Shown here in pieces: positions 27,464 through 36,332 of a DNA stretch of 64,000 nucleotides (position 1 is its first letter; every line of letters starts with the position of its first letter). Location of the stretch: positions 434,001-498,000 of the forward strand of contig MDHJ01000001.1 in NCBI GenBank assembly GCA_002150995.1, read 5' to 3'. The translations under genes were made by a program, and so were the position numbers. Below the pieces are notes generated by a model. It was not told where the DNA came from. It saw only the letters and a program-made list of their open reading frames with translations, and did no database searches. The stretch comes from Clavibacter michiganensis. Lineage in GTDB: Bacteria > Actinomycetota > Actinomycetes > Actinomycetales > Microbacteriaceae.

Positions 27464-27637
27464 GTGAACATCGTCGCTTTCATCATCGCGTTCGCCCTCT
27501 TCCTGGGCGGCATGGCGCTGTTCGCGTTCGCGTTCTACATCGAGGGCTTCGAGCTGCTGAGCTTCTTCGCCGGCATCCTGCTCGTGTCGGCGTCCATCGC
27601 CATCCCGGCGCACATCCTCAAGCGCACCGACGCCTGA
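27464..27637 (+). CDS. Small two-helix membrane protein
   Basis: 57 residues: VAFIIAFALFLGGMALFAFA, a short EGFEL turn, and LLSFFAGILLVSASIAIPAHI, then HILKRTDA. Start GTG 27464 is preceded by GGTGCCCTC only, so the signal is weak; third-position GC is high. Family not recognised. Confidence 0.75.
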   Translation: MNIVAFIIAFALFLGGMALFAFAFYIEGFELLSFFAGILLVSASIAIPAHILKRTDA

Positions 27638-27638
27638 T

Positions 27639-27658
27639 CCGGCGGGCCCGTCCGCCGG
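27639..27658 (+). terminator. Short hairpin after the small membrane protein
   Basis: 7-bp stem CCGGCGG (27639-27645) with CCGCCGG (27652-27658), immediately after the stop and before the leaderless ATP-grasp gene. Confidence 0.45.
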
Positions 27659-27693
27659 CCGCACCCCGAAACACCCGCGACACACGCCCCGGT

Positions 27694-27705
27694 TAGGCTC
27701 CGGCC
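27694..27705 (+). promoter_or_regulatory. -10 element of the leaderless ATP-grasp operon
   Basis: TAGGCT (27694-27699), six bases, then ATG 27706. It is the head of the ATP-grasp/alpha-E/transglutaminase transcript. Confidence 0.55.
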
Positions 27706-29439
27706 ATGGGTGATCTGTTCGAGGGATACGGCACGCTCGCCGCCGCACGACGCGCGTCGGGCGGTGCGATGCCGTTCGACGAGATGTTCCGGGATCCGCC
27801 GGTGCAGGGGGAGCCGGCCGTCGCGCGGGCCGCGTACCGCGAGATCCACGCCGCGCTCTCCCGCATGACCAAGGAGGAGCTGAAGGACCGCACCGACGCG
27901 CTCGCCACCAGCTACCTCGCGCAGGGCGTGACCTTCGACTTCGCGGGCGAGGAGCGGCCCTTCCCGCTCGACGCCGTGCCCCGCGTCATCGAGCAGGCCG
28001 AGTGGAGCCGGCTCGAGAGGGGCGTCGCGCAGCGCGTCCGGGCGCTCGAGGCGTTCCTCGCCGACGTGTACGGGCCGCAGCGCGCGATCCGCGACGGCGT
28101 CATCCCGGCGCGCCTCATCAGCTCGTCGAGCCACTTCCACCGCCAGGCCGCCGGCATCGATCCCGCGAACGGCGTCCGCATCCAGGTCTCCGGCATCGAC
28201 CTGGTGCGCGACGAGGCCGGCGAGATGCGCGTCCTCGAGGACAACGTGCGCGTCCCCTCGGGCGTCAGCTACGTCATCTCCAACCGCCGCGTCATGGCGC
28301 AGACCCTCCCGGAGCTCTTCGTCTCCATGCGGGTCCGGCCGGTCGGCGACTACCCGAACAAGCTCCTGCAGGCCCTCCGCGCGAGCGCGCCCGACGGCGT
28401 CGAGGACCCGAACGTGGTCGTCCTCACGCCCGGCGTCTACAACAGCGCGTACTTCGAGCACACGCTGCTCGCGCGCCTCATGGGCGTCGAGCTCGTCGAG
28501 GGCCGCGACCTGTTCTGCTCCGGCGGCCGCGTCTGGATGCGCACCACCGGCGGCCCCATGCGCGTCGACGTCATCTACCGCCGCGTCGACGACGAGTTCC
28601 TCGATCCGCTGCAGTTCCGCGCCGACTCCATGCTCGGCTCGCCCGGCCTCATGCTCGCCGCGCGCCTCGGCAACGTCACCATCGCGAACGCGGTCGGCAA
28701 CGGCGTCGCCGACGACAAGCTCGTCTACACGTACCTGCCGGACCTCATCCGCTACTACCTGTCCGAGGACGCGATCATCCCGAACGTCGACACCTGGCGC
28801 CTCGAGGAGCCCGACTCGCTCGAGGAGGTGCTCGACCGGCTGCCCGAGCTCGTGGTGAAGCCCGTCGACGGATCCGGCGGCAAGGGCCTCGTCGTCGGTC
28901 CGGCCGCCTCCGCGGGCGAGCTCGCGGAGCTCCGCGCGCGGCTGCTGAAGGACCCGCGCGGTTGGATCGCGCAGCCCGTGGTGCAGCTGAGCACCATCCC
29001 CACCCTCGTGGAGGACGGCATGCGCCCCCGCCACGCCGACCTCCGCCCCTTCGCGGTCAACGACGGGCGCGACATCTGGGTGCTTCCCGGCGGGCTCACG
29101 CGCGTCGCGCTCCCGGAGGGCCAGCTCGTGGTCAACAGCAGCCAGGGCGGCGGGTCCAAGGACACCTGGGTCGTGGGCGACGGCGGCTTCCCCGCGGCAA
29201 CGCGCGAGCGCAGCGTGCAGACCCTCGTGGCCGACCAGGCCGCCGTCACCACGTCCATCCCGATCATCGTGGCCGGGGAGAAGGCGCCCGACCAGTCGCC
29301 GCACGACCGGCCGCGGAACCGCGACCAGCACGAGCAGCAGCAGCAGGCCGCGAGCACGCCCGCCGCCGAGCCCGCTCCGACCCGACCGGCCGCCGCCCGT
29401 GCCGCCGTGCCCGCCACCACCGCCGAGGGGGACCGCTGA
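27706..29439 (+). CDS. Circularly permuted ATP-grasp type 2 family protein
   Basis: 577 residues. Family markers include RVQVSGIDLV-like IQVSGIDLVRDEAGEMRVLEDN, RVPSGVSYVISNR, NVVVLTPGVYNSAYFEH, LLARLMGVELVEGRDL, and VVKPVDGSGGKGLVVGP (ATP-binding). The Pro/Ala/Gln tail after about 530 is a low-complexity extension. In other bacteria this protein, an alpha-E protein and a transglutaminase-like protein occur together and are proposed to make or process peptide-like ligations; the reaction here is unknown. Stop overlaps the next start (TGATG). Confidence 0.92.
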   Translation: MGDLFEGYGTLAAARRASGGAMPFDEMFRDPPVQGEPAVARAAYREIHAALSRMTKEELKDRTDALATSYLAQGVTFDFAGEERPFPLDAVPRVIEQAEWSRLERGVAQRVRALEAFLADVYGPQRAIRDGVIPARLISSSSHFHRQAAGIDPANGVRIQVSGIDLVRDEAGEMRVLEDNVRVPSGVSYVISNRRVMAQTLPELFVSMRVRPVGDYPNKLLQALRASAPDGVEDPNVVVLTPGVYNSAYFEHTLLARLMGVELVEGRDLFCSGGRVWMRTTGGPMRVDVIYRRVDDEFLDPLQFRADSMLGSPGLMLAARLGNVTIANAVGNGVADDKLVYTYLPDLIRYYLSEDAIIPNVDTWRLEEPDSLEEVLDRLPELVVKPVDGSGGKGLVVGPAASAGELAELRARLLKDPRGWIAQPVVQLSTIPTLVEDGMRPRHADLRPFAVNDGRDIWVLPGGLTRVALPEGQLVVNSSQGGGSKDTWVVGDGGFPAATRERSVQTLVADQAAVTTSIPIIVAGEKAPDQSPHDRPRNRDQHEQQQQAASTPAAEPAPTRPAAARAAVPATTAEGDR

Positions 29440-30374
29440 TGCCCATGCTGTCGCGCATCGCCGAGTCGCTGTTCTGGATCGGCCGCTACATCGAGCGGTC
29501 GGACGGCACGGCCCGCATCCTCGACGTCCACCTGCAGCTCCTGCTCGAGGACCCGTGGATCGACGAGGACACCGCCTGCCGCTCCCTGCTCAGCGTCATG
29601 GGCAGCGACGTCCCCTCCGACGACGTGCTCGGGCGGGACGACGTGCTCGCGCTCCTCGCGGTCGACCGCACCCAGCCGGCGTCCATCGCGTACTCGCTCG
29701 GCGCCGCCCGGGAGAACGCCCGCCGCGCCCGCGAGATCGTGTCGAGCGAGCTGTGGGAGTGCCTCAACACCACGCGCGCCCGGATGCCGCGGAAGATCGC
29801 GAACGACCGCGTGCACGAGTTCTTCGGCTGGGTCCGGGAGCGCTCGGCCCTCGCGGTCGGGCTCGTCGAGTCCGGCACGAGCCGCGACGAGGCCTGGCAG
29901 TTCTTCACGCTCGGGCGCTCCATCGAGCGCGCCGACATGACCGCGCGCCTGCTCGCCACGCGCGCCCTCACCGAGGCGAGCGGCCCGTCGTGGACCACGA
30001 TCCTCCGCTCCTGCGGCGCGTACGAGGCGTACCTCCGCACGTACCGCGGCGTGCCGAGCGCCCGCAACGCCGCCGAGTTCCTGCTGCTCGACCGGCTCTT
30101 CCCCCGGTCCATCACGCACTCGATCCGCCGGGCCGAGCAGTGCCTCCACGACATCGAGCCGCGCACGGACCGGCTCGGGGTGTCGGACCAGGCGCAGCGG
30201 CTGCTCGGTCAGATCCGCAGCGACCTGGAGTACCGGCCGATCGGCGAGATCCTCGACGACCTCCCGCGCTTCATGGACGCCGTGCAGGAGGCCACGAGCG
30301 CCACCTCCGAGGCCGTCCGCCAGCGCTACTTCCCCACCAACGCGGCACCCAGCTGGGTCGGAGAGAACTCGTGA
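29439..30374 (+). CDS. Alpha-E domain-containing protein
   Basis: 311 residues, all-helical. Starts MPMLSRIAESLFWIGRYIERSDGTARIL, typical of the alpha-E family, with WECLNTTRARMPRKI, FFTLGRSIERADMTARLL and FLLLDRLFPRSITHSI. It is the second gene of the ATP-grasp operon and its stop overlaps the transglutaminase start by four bases (GTGA). Confidence 0.92.
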   Translation: MPMLSRIAESLFWIGRYIERSDGTARILDVHLQLLLEDPWIDEDTACRSLLSVMGSDVPSDDVLGRDDVLALLAVDRTQPASIAYSLGAARENARRAREIVSSELWECLNTTRARMPRKIANDRVHEFFGWVRERSALAVGLVESGTSRDEAWQFFTLGRSIERADMTARLLATRALTEASGPSWTTILRSCGAYEAYLRTYRGVPSARNAAEFLLLDRLFPRSITHSIRRAEQCLHDIEPRTDRLGVSDQAQRLLGQIRSDLEYRPIGEILDDLPRFMDAVQEATSATSEAVRQRYFPTNAAPSWVGENS

Positions 30375-31216
30375 ACCGCCTGCGCATCACCCACCGGACC
30401 GGCTTCCACTACGAGGGCGAGGTCACCGCGTCGTACAACGAGGCGCGGATGCTGCCCGTGTCGAGCGAGAACCAGTTCGTCCTCTTCTCGAACCTCGACA
30501 TCCAGCCGAAGCCCGGGCACCACACGTACGTCGACTACTTCGGCACCCGCGTCTCCTCGTTCGAGATCCTGAGCCCCCACCGGTCGCTCGAGCTCACGGC
30601 CACGAGCCTCGTCGAGGTCCGCCCGCGGACGCACGAGCCGCACCAGCTCGGCTGGGACGACCTCGCGGTGGAGGTGGAGCGCGCCACCGAGCACGTGGAG
30701 CAGGTCGCGCAGACCCTCCGCACGGAGCCGCACGAGGAGGTCCGGGCGCTCGCCGAGGAGATCGCCGGCGGGGCGGGCACTCCCTGCGAGGCGGCCGCCG
30801 CGATCGCGCGCGCGATCGGGGAGCGGGTGGAGTACATGGCGGGCGTCACGAGCGTCCAGTCGACCGCCCGCGAGGCGTGGGAGCAGGGCCGCGGCGTCTG
30901 CCAGGACATCACCCACATCGTCATCGGCGCGCTGCGGCACGTCGGCATCCCGGCGCGCTACGTCAGCGGCTACCTGCACCCGAGGCCGAACGCCGCCGTC
31001 GGCGAGACCGTCACGGGCGAGTCGCACGCGTGGGTCGAGTGGTACTGCGGCGAGTGGCGCGGCTGGGATCCCACGAACCTCATCGACATCGGCGACCGGC
31101 ACGTGCTCGTCGGCCGGGGCCGGGACTACCGCGACGTGGCGCCGCTGCGCGGCATCTACGCGGGGCCGTTCCGGTCGAAGCTGTTCGTGCGGGTGGAGAT
31201 CACGCGCGAGTCCTGA
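30371..31216 (+). CDS. Transglutaminase-like cysteine peptidase family protein
   Basis: 281 residues. N-terminal beta domain (RITHRTGFHYEGEVTASYNEARM) followed by a transglutaminase core with the catalytic triad in QGRGVCQDITHIVIGALR (Cys), TGESHAWVEWY (His) and GWDPTN (Asp). Third gene of the ATP-grasp/alpha-E operon. No signal peptide is seen, so it acts in the cytoplasm. Substrate unknown; proteolysis or amide transfer on the ATP-grasp product is a reasonable inference. Confidence 0.92.
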   Translation: MNRLRITHRTGFHYEGEVTASYNEARMLPVSSENQFVLFSNLDIQPKPGHHTYVDYFGTRVSSFEILSPHRSLELTATSLVEVRPRTHEPHQLGWDDLAVEVERATEHVEQVAQTLRTEPHEEVRALAEEIAGGAGTPCEAAAAIARAIGERVEYMAGVTSVQSTAREAWEQGRGVCQDITHIVIGALRHVGIPARYVSGYLHPRPNAAVGETVTGESHAWVEWYCGEWRGWDPTNLIDIGDRHVLVGRGRDYRDVAPLRGIYAGPFRSKLFVRVEITRES

Positions 31217-31254
31217 TCCCCGGCGGGGCGGCCCGGCGCACCTAGTCTGGATCC

Positions 31255-32184
31255 ATGCCCGACGAGGAGCGCTCCACCGGAGGAGCCGACCACCGCACCA
31301 TCGTGGACGCCGAGGGCGTGACCCTCCACTACTACGTGTGGGAGGCGGAGCGCCCGCAGGCCGTGGTGCACATCGCGCACGGCGTCGGCGAGCACGCGCT
31401 CCGCTACGCCCGCCTCGCGCAGGACCTGAACGCGATGGGGTACACGGTCGCCGCGGACGACCACCGCGGGCACGGCGCCACCGGCCTCGGGCACCTCGGC
31501 ATCGGCGTGCTGGGGCCCCGGCGGCACCTGGCGGCGCTCGACGGGATCCAGCTGGTGAGCGAGCGGCTCCGCCGGGACCTGCCCGACCTGCCGCTCGTGC
31601 TCCTCGGCCACAGCTGGGGTGCCCTCCTCGCGCAGCGCATCGTGGCGCGGGCGTCGCACCTCTACGCGGGGCTCGTGCTGAGCGGCGCGTCGCTCGCGAT
31701 GCCGGGCGTCATCAACACGGGCGACCTGAACAAGCGGTGGCGGCACCCGGCGGCCACGGGCTTCGAGTGGCTCTCGCGGGATCCGGAGGCGCAGCGCGCG
31801 TTCGGCGCCGACGACAGGAACTTCGACGTCAACGCGCTGAAGCCGTACCGCATGCGCGACTCGGTGCAGATCATGGGCCGCCCGCCCCGGAGGCTGGCGA
31901 CCGACCTGCCCGTGCTCATCCAGGGCGGCGAGGAGGACTCGCTCGGCGGCCGCCGCGGCATGCAGCTGCTCGCGCGCGACTACAGCCGGCGCTCGGGCCT
32001 CAGCGACGTGCTGCTCATCGTCTACCCGGGCGCGCGGCACGAGATCTACAACGAGACGAACCGCGACGAGGTGGTCGCCGACCTCCGCAGCTGGCTGGAC
32101 TCGCGCGTGGCGGCGGGCAGCGACGCGGCGGCGGGCGGCGACGCGGCCGAGCGCCGCGACGGGGACGGCAGGACGCCGGCGTGA
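31255..32184 (+). CDS. Alpha/beta hydrolase, monoacylglycerol lipase-like
   Basis: 309 residues. HIAHGVGEHALRY oxyanion motif, nucleophile elbow LGHSWGALLAQR (Ser), VLIQGGEEDSLGG (Asp region) and PGARHEIYNE (His). Matches serine aminopeptidase S33/monoacylglycerol lipase-like hydrolases. TAGTCT (31243-31248) ends six bases before ATG 31255 (leaderless). A Ala/Asp-rich tail of about 25 residues follows the fold. Coupled to the GNAT gene (GTGA overlap). Confidence 0.88.
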   Translation: MPDEERSTGGADHRTIVDAEGVTLHYYVWEAERPQAVVHIAHGVGEHALRYARLAQDLNAMGYTVAADDHRGHGATGLGHLGIGVLGPRRHLAALDGIQLVSERLRRDLPDLPLVLLGHSWGALLAQRIVARASHLYAGLVLSGASLAMPGVINTGDLNKRWRHPAATGFEWLSRDPEAQRAFGADDRNFDVNALKPYRMRDSVQIMGRPPRRLATDLPVLIQGGEEDSLGGRRGMQLLARDYSRRSGLSDVLLIVYPGARHEIYNETNRDEVVADLRSWLDSRVAAGSDAAAGGDAAERRDGDGRTPA

Positions 32185-32708
32185 CCCCCGACGATCGGAC
32201 CGTCCCGCCTGCCGCACCGCCCGAGGGGATCGTGCTCCGCCCGGCGCGCGGCGACGACCTCCCGTTCCTCGAGGAGATGCTCCTGGCGTCGATGGGCTGG
32301 CGCGACGACGGCGCCATGACCCGCGGGCGGATGCTGCGGACGCCGGAGCTCGCGCACTACGTCTCCGGCTGGCCGCGCCCCGGCGACGTCGGCGTGATCG
32401 CGGTGTCCGCCGGGGATCCCGTCGGCGCCGCCTGGGCGCGGCTCTTCGGGGACGACGACCGCGGCTACGGCTTCGTGGCCCCCGACATCCCCGAGCTCGG
32501 CATGGCACTCGTCCGGTCGGCGCGGGGCCGGGGAGCGGGTCGCGCCCTGCTCGTGGCCCTCGTCGCGGCGGTCCGCGCGTCCGGGGCGCCGGGGGTGAGC
32601 CTCAGCGTGGAGGACGGCAACGACCGGGCGCGCGCCCTCTACGCGTCGCTCGGCTTCCTGCACGTCGGACGCGAGGGCGGATCGGACGTGCTGCTGCTCC
32701 GCTGGTGA
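32181..32708 (+). CDS. GNAT-family N-acetyltransferase
   Basis: 175 residues. GNAT fold with IVLRPARGDDLPFLEEML at the start, acetyl-CoA loop RSARGRGAGRALLVALV (R-x2-G-x-G/A), and the terminal VEDGNDRARALYASLGFLHVGR. GTG 32181 overlaps the hydrolase stop by four bases. Substrate unknown. Confidence 0.85.
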   Translation: MTPDDRTVPPAAPPEGIVLRPARGDDLPFLEEMLLASMGWRDDGAMTRGRMLRTPELAHYVSGWPRPGDVGVIAVSAGDPVGAAWARLFGDDDRGYGFVAPDIPELGMALVRSARGRGAGRALLVALVAAVRASGAPGVSLSVEDGNDRARALYASLGFLHVGREGGSDVLLLRW

Positions 32709-32825
32709 CACCCCGAGCACCTGCCTCGTCGCGGCACCCGCCGTTCACCTGATGGACGACTCCCCGTCGATCCGCGCTGCTACAGTCCGGGACGCTCCGG
32801 TGCCCGGAGCGGACGGGAGCGCGAC

Positions 32826-33518
32826 ATGGACCGGCGTCAGGCGGCCGTGGCGCGTGCCCGCCGGGAGATCGTGGAGGCGGCCGGCGCCCAGTTCGCCGCG
32901 TACGGCTACGAGGCGACGTCCTTCTCGCGGGTGGCCGAGGCCATGGGCCGGCCCAAGTCCGCCATCGGGTACCACCTGTTCGCCTCCAAGGAGGCCCTCG
33001 CGAACGCGGTGGTCGACGAGCAGGAGCGCCGGTGGCTCCGGATCGCGGCCGCGCTCGACGGGCCGGGCGCCCTCCCGGAGCTCGTCGTGTTCCTGCTGAC
33101 CGCGGCACGCGAGGTGGAGGTCCGTCCCGTCGCCGCGGGCGCCGTGCGGCTCCGGCAGGAGATGCCGCGACTCGGCCTCGCCATCGCGCCCCGCTTCGAC
33201 GTCGAGGACTTCGTGCACCGGCGCCTGCGCACCGAGCTCGTGATGCAGGGCGTCCCCGAGCCCGAGCCGGACCTCGACGCCGCCGTCGACGTGCTGCTGG
33301 GCGCCACCCTCGGCGTCCTCTCCATCGGCTCGACGCGCGCGCCCCGGGATGACGCCGCCGACCGCCTGCGCCGCCTCTGGGTCCCGCTCCTCGCGCACCT
33401 CGGGCTCGAGGGCGTCGAGGCGGTCGTGCGGGACGCGCGCCCCCTCGGACTCGACCTCGAGGTCGTCGACCCCGCCCCTGCCGCGTCCCGGACCGGGTGG
33501 GGTCCCGTCCTCGCCTGA
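32826..33518 (+). CDS. TetR-family transcriptional regulator
   Basis: 230 residues. N-terminal HTH: EIVEAAGAQFAAYGYEATSFSRVAEAMGRPKSAIGYHLFASKEAL, resembling gamma-butyrolactone-receptor-type TetR proteins; divergent C-terminal ligand domain. ATG 32826 follows GGGAGCG, and TACAGT near 32780 could be the -10. A second regulator at 37179 has nearly the same recognition helix. It is convergent with alkB. Confidence 0.88.
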   Translation: MDRRQAAVARARREIVEAAGAQFAAYGYEATSFSRVAEAMGRPKSAIGYHLFASKEALANAVVDEQERRWLRIAAALDGPGALPELVVFLLTAAREVEVRPVAAGAVRLRQEMPRLGLAIAPRFDVEDFVHRRLRTELVMQGVPEPEPDLDAAVDVLLGATLGVLSIGSTRAPRDDAADRLRRLWVPLLAHLGLEGVEAVVRDARPLGLDLEVVDPAPAASRTGWGPVLA

Positions 33519-33545
33519 TCTCCGCGGCCCGGGGGCCGACCCGGC

Positions 33546-34178
33546 TCAGCTCGGCCAGACCGGCCGGAACTGGATGCTGATGCGCGGCCCGACGGCCTTC
33601 GTGGTCTTCAGGATGGCGTGCTCGTGCGTGCGCTGGGCGCTGCCGCCCATGACGACGAGGTCGCCGTGCCCGAGCGGGAACCGCCGCACCTCGCCGCCGC
33701 CCTTCGGCCGCAGGGACAGCGTGCGCGCCGCCCCGACCGACACGATCGCCACCATGGTGTCGCGATCGATGGCGCGCCCCACGCGGTCGCCGTGCCACGC
33801 GACGCTGTCGTCGCCCGTGCGGTAGAAGCACAGCCCGGCCGTCTCGAGCACCTGGCCGGGCGGGCGGCCGTAGTGCTCGTTGAGCGCGTCGCGGGCCTGG
33901 TCGAGGACGGGCGCCGGCAGCGCGGCACGGGGGCCGAACCACGACAGCAGGCGCGGCACCTCCACCGTGCGGCCGTGCATGAGCCGCGTGTCGGCCGTCC
34001 ACTCGACGTCCTCCACGAGCCGCTCGAACAGCGCGTCGGAGTCGCTGACCCAGCCGGGCCGGATGTCGAGCCAGGCCCCGTGCCCGAGGTCGAGCCGCTC
34101 GACCTCCCCGCCGAGCGCGCCGAGGCCGGGTGCCGCCTCGAGGTCGTCGAAGAGGGAGGCCTGGAACGCGATGCTCAT
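33546..34178 (-). CDS. alkB: AlkB-like Fe(II)/2-oxoglutarate DNA dioxygenase
   Basis: 210 residues. Double-stranded beta-helix with iron ligands in VAWHGDRVG (H-x-D) and QRTHEHAI (His), and the 2-oxoglutarate arginine pair in RISIQFRPVW. Also the ALKBH-type PRLLSWFG and GLCFYRTGDDSVAWHGD. Directly reverses alkylation damage in nucleic acids. ATG 34178 follows TATGCT (34185-34190, minus strand) by six bases; a perfect LexA-type SOS box lies just upstream, so DNA-damage control is expected. Confidence 0.92.
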   Translation of the reverse strand: MSIAFQASLFDDLEAAPGLGALGGEVERLDLGHGAWLDIRPGWVSDSDALFERLVEDVEWTADTRLMHGRTVEVPRLLSWFGPRAALPAPVLDQARDALNEHYGRPPGQVLETAGLCFYRTGDDSVAWHGDRVGRAIDRDTMVAIVSVGAARTLSLRPKGGGEVRRFPLGHGDLVVMGGSAQRTHEHAILKTTKAVGPRISIQFRPVWPS

Positions 34179-34200
34179 GGCGCGAGCATAGCCCGGATCT

Positions 34201-34216
34201 TCGAACACGTGTTCGA
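34201..34216 (-). promoter_or_regulatory. LexA (SOS) box of alkB
   Basis: TCGAACACGTGTTCGA, a perfect palindrome (extended to 18 bp at 34200-34217) matching the actinobacterial LexA consensus TCGAAC-N4-GTTCGA. It sits ten bases upstream of the alkB -10 (34185-34190), where bound LexA would cover the -35 region. Confidence 0.85.
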
Positions 34217-34240
34217 ACGATGTCCCCGGAGCCGCCCGCC

Positions 34241-35452
34241 TCAGCCGACCTCGAGCACCGTCTTCAGCCAGCCCTCCTCGCGCACGTCGAAGTGCTCGTA
34301 CGCGTCGATCGCGGTCGTCATGCCCTCGTCCTGGGTGATGAACGTCGTGAGGTCGAGCACGCCCGACGCCACCAGGTCGATGAGCGGGGGCGTGACCCGG
34401 CGGTGGTCGCAGTTCCCCATGCGGATCGTGAGGTTCCTGTTCATCGCGGCGCCGATCGGGTACGACGTGAGCTGGGGCGGGTAGACGCCGATGATGCCGA
34501 TGCGCCCCGACTTCCGCACCATCCGCACGGCCCACTGCGCGGCCTGGCTCGGGGCGTCGCCGGGGACCCAGAGCCCGTCGTGCGGGGATGCCCCGGGCGC
34601 GACCTGCGCGACCTCCTCGGCGAACGAGCCGGCCTGGTCCTCGGCCTCCGCGGCGGCGGGTCCCGCATGCGGGCGCTGCGCGTCGACGCCGACCGCGTCG
34701 ATCACCGCGTCCACGCCGATACCGAGCGTCGCCTCCATCACCGCGGCCACCGGGTCCTCGCGCTCGAAGTGGACCACCTCGGCGTTCTGCGCGAGCGCCA
34801 TGGCGAGCCGCGTCTCCACGCGTTCGATCGCGAAGACGCGTCCGGCGCCCATGCGGAACGCGCTGGCGACGGCGAGCTGCCCGACGACGCCCGCCCCGAG
34901 CACGGCCACGGCGTCGCCCGGGCGGATTCCCGCGAGCTCCGCGCCGAACCACGCGGTGGGGAGGATGTCGCTGAGCAGGATCGCCTGGTCGTCGCCGACG
35001 GTCCCCGGCAGCGGGATGAGCGTGTGCGCGGCCCAGGGGATCCGCGCGTACTCGGCCTGGAGCCCGTCCACGGGTCCCGTGGTCTCGGGACCGCCGAAGA
35101 ACGACGTGCCGGCCTGGGGCCCGTTCGGGTTGGCGACGTCGCACTGCGCCGTGCTGCCCGCGCGGCACTGCGGGCAGACCCCGCAGGACATGGTCGAGCA
35201 CACCAGGACCCGGTCGCCCGGGGAGAATCCGCGCACCTGGGCGCCGACCTCGGTGACGATGCCGACCGCCTCGTGGCCGAGGATGGTGCCCTCCCGCATC
35301 CCCGACATGGTCCCGCGCACGAAGTGCAGGTCGGTGCCGCAGATGGCGCTGCGGGTGATGCGGATGACCGCGTCCGTGGGCTCCTGGATCCTCGGGTCCG
35401 GCACCTCGTCCAGGCGGATGTCGCCCTCGCCGTGCCACACGACTGCCTTCAT
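34241..35452 (-). CDS. Zinc-dependent alcohol dehydrogenase, formaldehyde dehydrogenase-like
   Basis: 403 residues. MDR family: catalytic zinc site RSAICGTDLHFVRG and GHEAVGIV, structural zinc cluster CSTMSCGVCPQCRAGS, cofactor motif VLGAGVVGQLAVASA. The extended insert (AQRPHAGPAAAEAEDQAGSF) is typical of glutathione-independent formaldehyde-dehydrogenase-like members. The start is followed by GAGAGGCGAGGC upstream on the minus strand (GAGGC), a usable ribosome-binding site. Adjacent to the SOS-controlled alkB, which releases formaldehyde; a functional link is possible but unproven. Confidence 0.88.
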   Translation of the reverse strand: MKAVVWHGEGDIRLDEVPDPRIQEPTDAVIRITRSAICGTDLHFVRGTMSGMREGTILGHEAVGIVTEVGAQVRGFSPGDRVLVCSTMSCGVCPQCRAGSTAQCDVANPNGPQAGTSFFGGPETTGPVDGLQAEYARIPWAAHTLIPLPGTVGDDQAILLSDILPTAWFGAELAGIRPGDAVAVLGAGVVGQLAVASAFRMGAGRVFAIERVETRLAMALAQNAEVVHFEREDPVAAVMEATLGIGVDAVIDAVGVDAQRPHAGPAAAEAEDQAGSFAEEVAQVAPGASPHDGLWVPGDAPSQAAQWAVRMVRKSGRIGIIGVYPPQLTSYPIGAAMNRNLTIRMGNCDHRRVTPPLIDLVASGVLDLTTFITQDEGMTTAIDAYEHFDVREEGWLKTVLEVG

Positions 35453-35593
35453 GGTGCCTCGCCTCTCCTCGTCCGATGCGGGACGGGCGGGCCGGGGGCG
35501 CCGCCGTCCGTGCGTCCGACGCTAGGCCGAGGAGGTCGAGGCGTCCGGGTCCGGGGGCCCCCTTGACGCGCGGCGGGAGGGGCCGCTACCGGC

Positions 35594-36283
35594 TCAGGCC
35601 GTCGCGTGCGCGATCGCGCGGGAGGCCCGCCGCCCGACGGCGATGAGCGCCAGCGCCATGCCGCAGATGAACGCCGCGATGACGACGACCCAGACCGCGA
35701 CGGTCGCGTATCCGCCCGCGTCGGTGGCGGGATCCAGGAACGGGTAGGGGTAGTACGTGGCCGCTCCCGTGACCTCGTTGCCCGTGACGGGACCGCGGGC
35801 CAGCGTGACCGCGACCCACGCCAGCGGGAAGACGACGACCCGGCCGACCGCGCCGTACCCGAGCGCCCGCCGGTCGGGCGCCAGGAGCCAGTCGAGCAGC
35901 ACGAGGGCGGGCACGACCACGTGCAGCACCTCGTTCGACCAGGGCAGGTTCCCGCCGGGGATCGTCGGGAGGCCCCGCAGGAGGAGGTTGTAGACCACGC
36001 CCGTGGTCACCATGTACGTGGTCGCCGCGAGCCGGAGCGTCGTCCAGCCGCGTCCCGGGAGCGGGCCGCGGCGGAGGAGCCGCACGGCGCCGATGCCCAT
36101 GACGACCGCGGCCAGCAGGTTGGACTCGATCGTGAAGTACATGAGGAAGTCGACCGTCTTCCCCCAGATGCCCACCACCCCGATGCTCCGCCAGTACGAG
36201 GAGCTGACGGCGTACTGGCTGATGACGGCGACGAGCACGGCCGCGGTCGTGAGGAGGCGGACGACCGCCCAGCTGATGCGCAT
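35594..36283 (-). CDS. Pr6Pr-family integral membrane protein
   Basis: 229 residues, about six membrane helices, with family-like motifs YFTIESNLLAAVVMGI, LRLAATTYMVTTGVVYNLLL, VLHVVVPALVLLDWLL and FPLAWVAVTL, and ATYYPYPFLDP. An in-frame GTG at 36298 exists but lies inside the terminator stem of the upstream gene, so ATG 36283 is preferred. Function unknown. Confidence 0.85.
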   Translation of the reverse strand: MRISWAVVRLLTTAAVLVAVISQYAVSSSYWRSIGVVGIWGKTVDFLMYFTIESNLLAAVVMGIGAVRLLRRGPLPGRGWTTLRLAATTYMVTTGVVYNLLLRGLPTIPGGNLPWSNEVLHVVVPALVLLDWLLAPDRRALGYGAVGRVVVFPLAWVAVTLARGPVTGNEVTGAATYYPYPFLDPATDAGGYATVAVWVVVIAAFICGMALALIAVGRRASRAIAHATA

Positions 36284-36297
36284 GCCCCAGGATTCCA

Positions 36298-36325
36298 CGA
36301 GGGGCCGCGTCGGCGCGGCCCCTCG
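36298..36325 (-). terminator. Terminator hairpin after the secreted Gly/Cys-rich gene
   Basis: Perfect 12-bp stem (36298-36309 with 36314-36325) and TCGG loop, directly after the stop of the gene at 36333-36949. Confidence 0.75.
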
Positions 36326-36332
36326 CGGCGAG

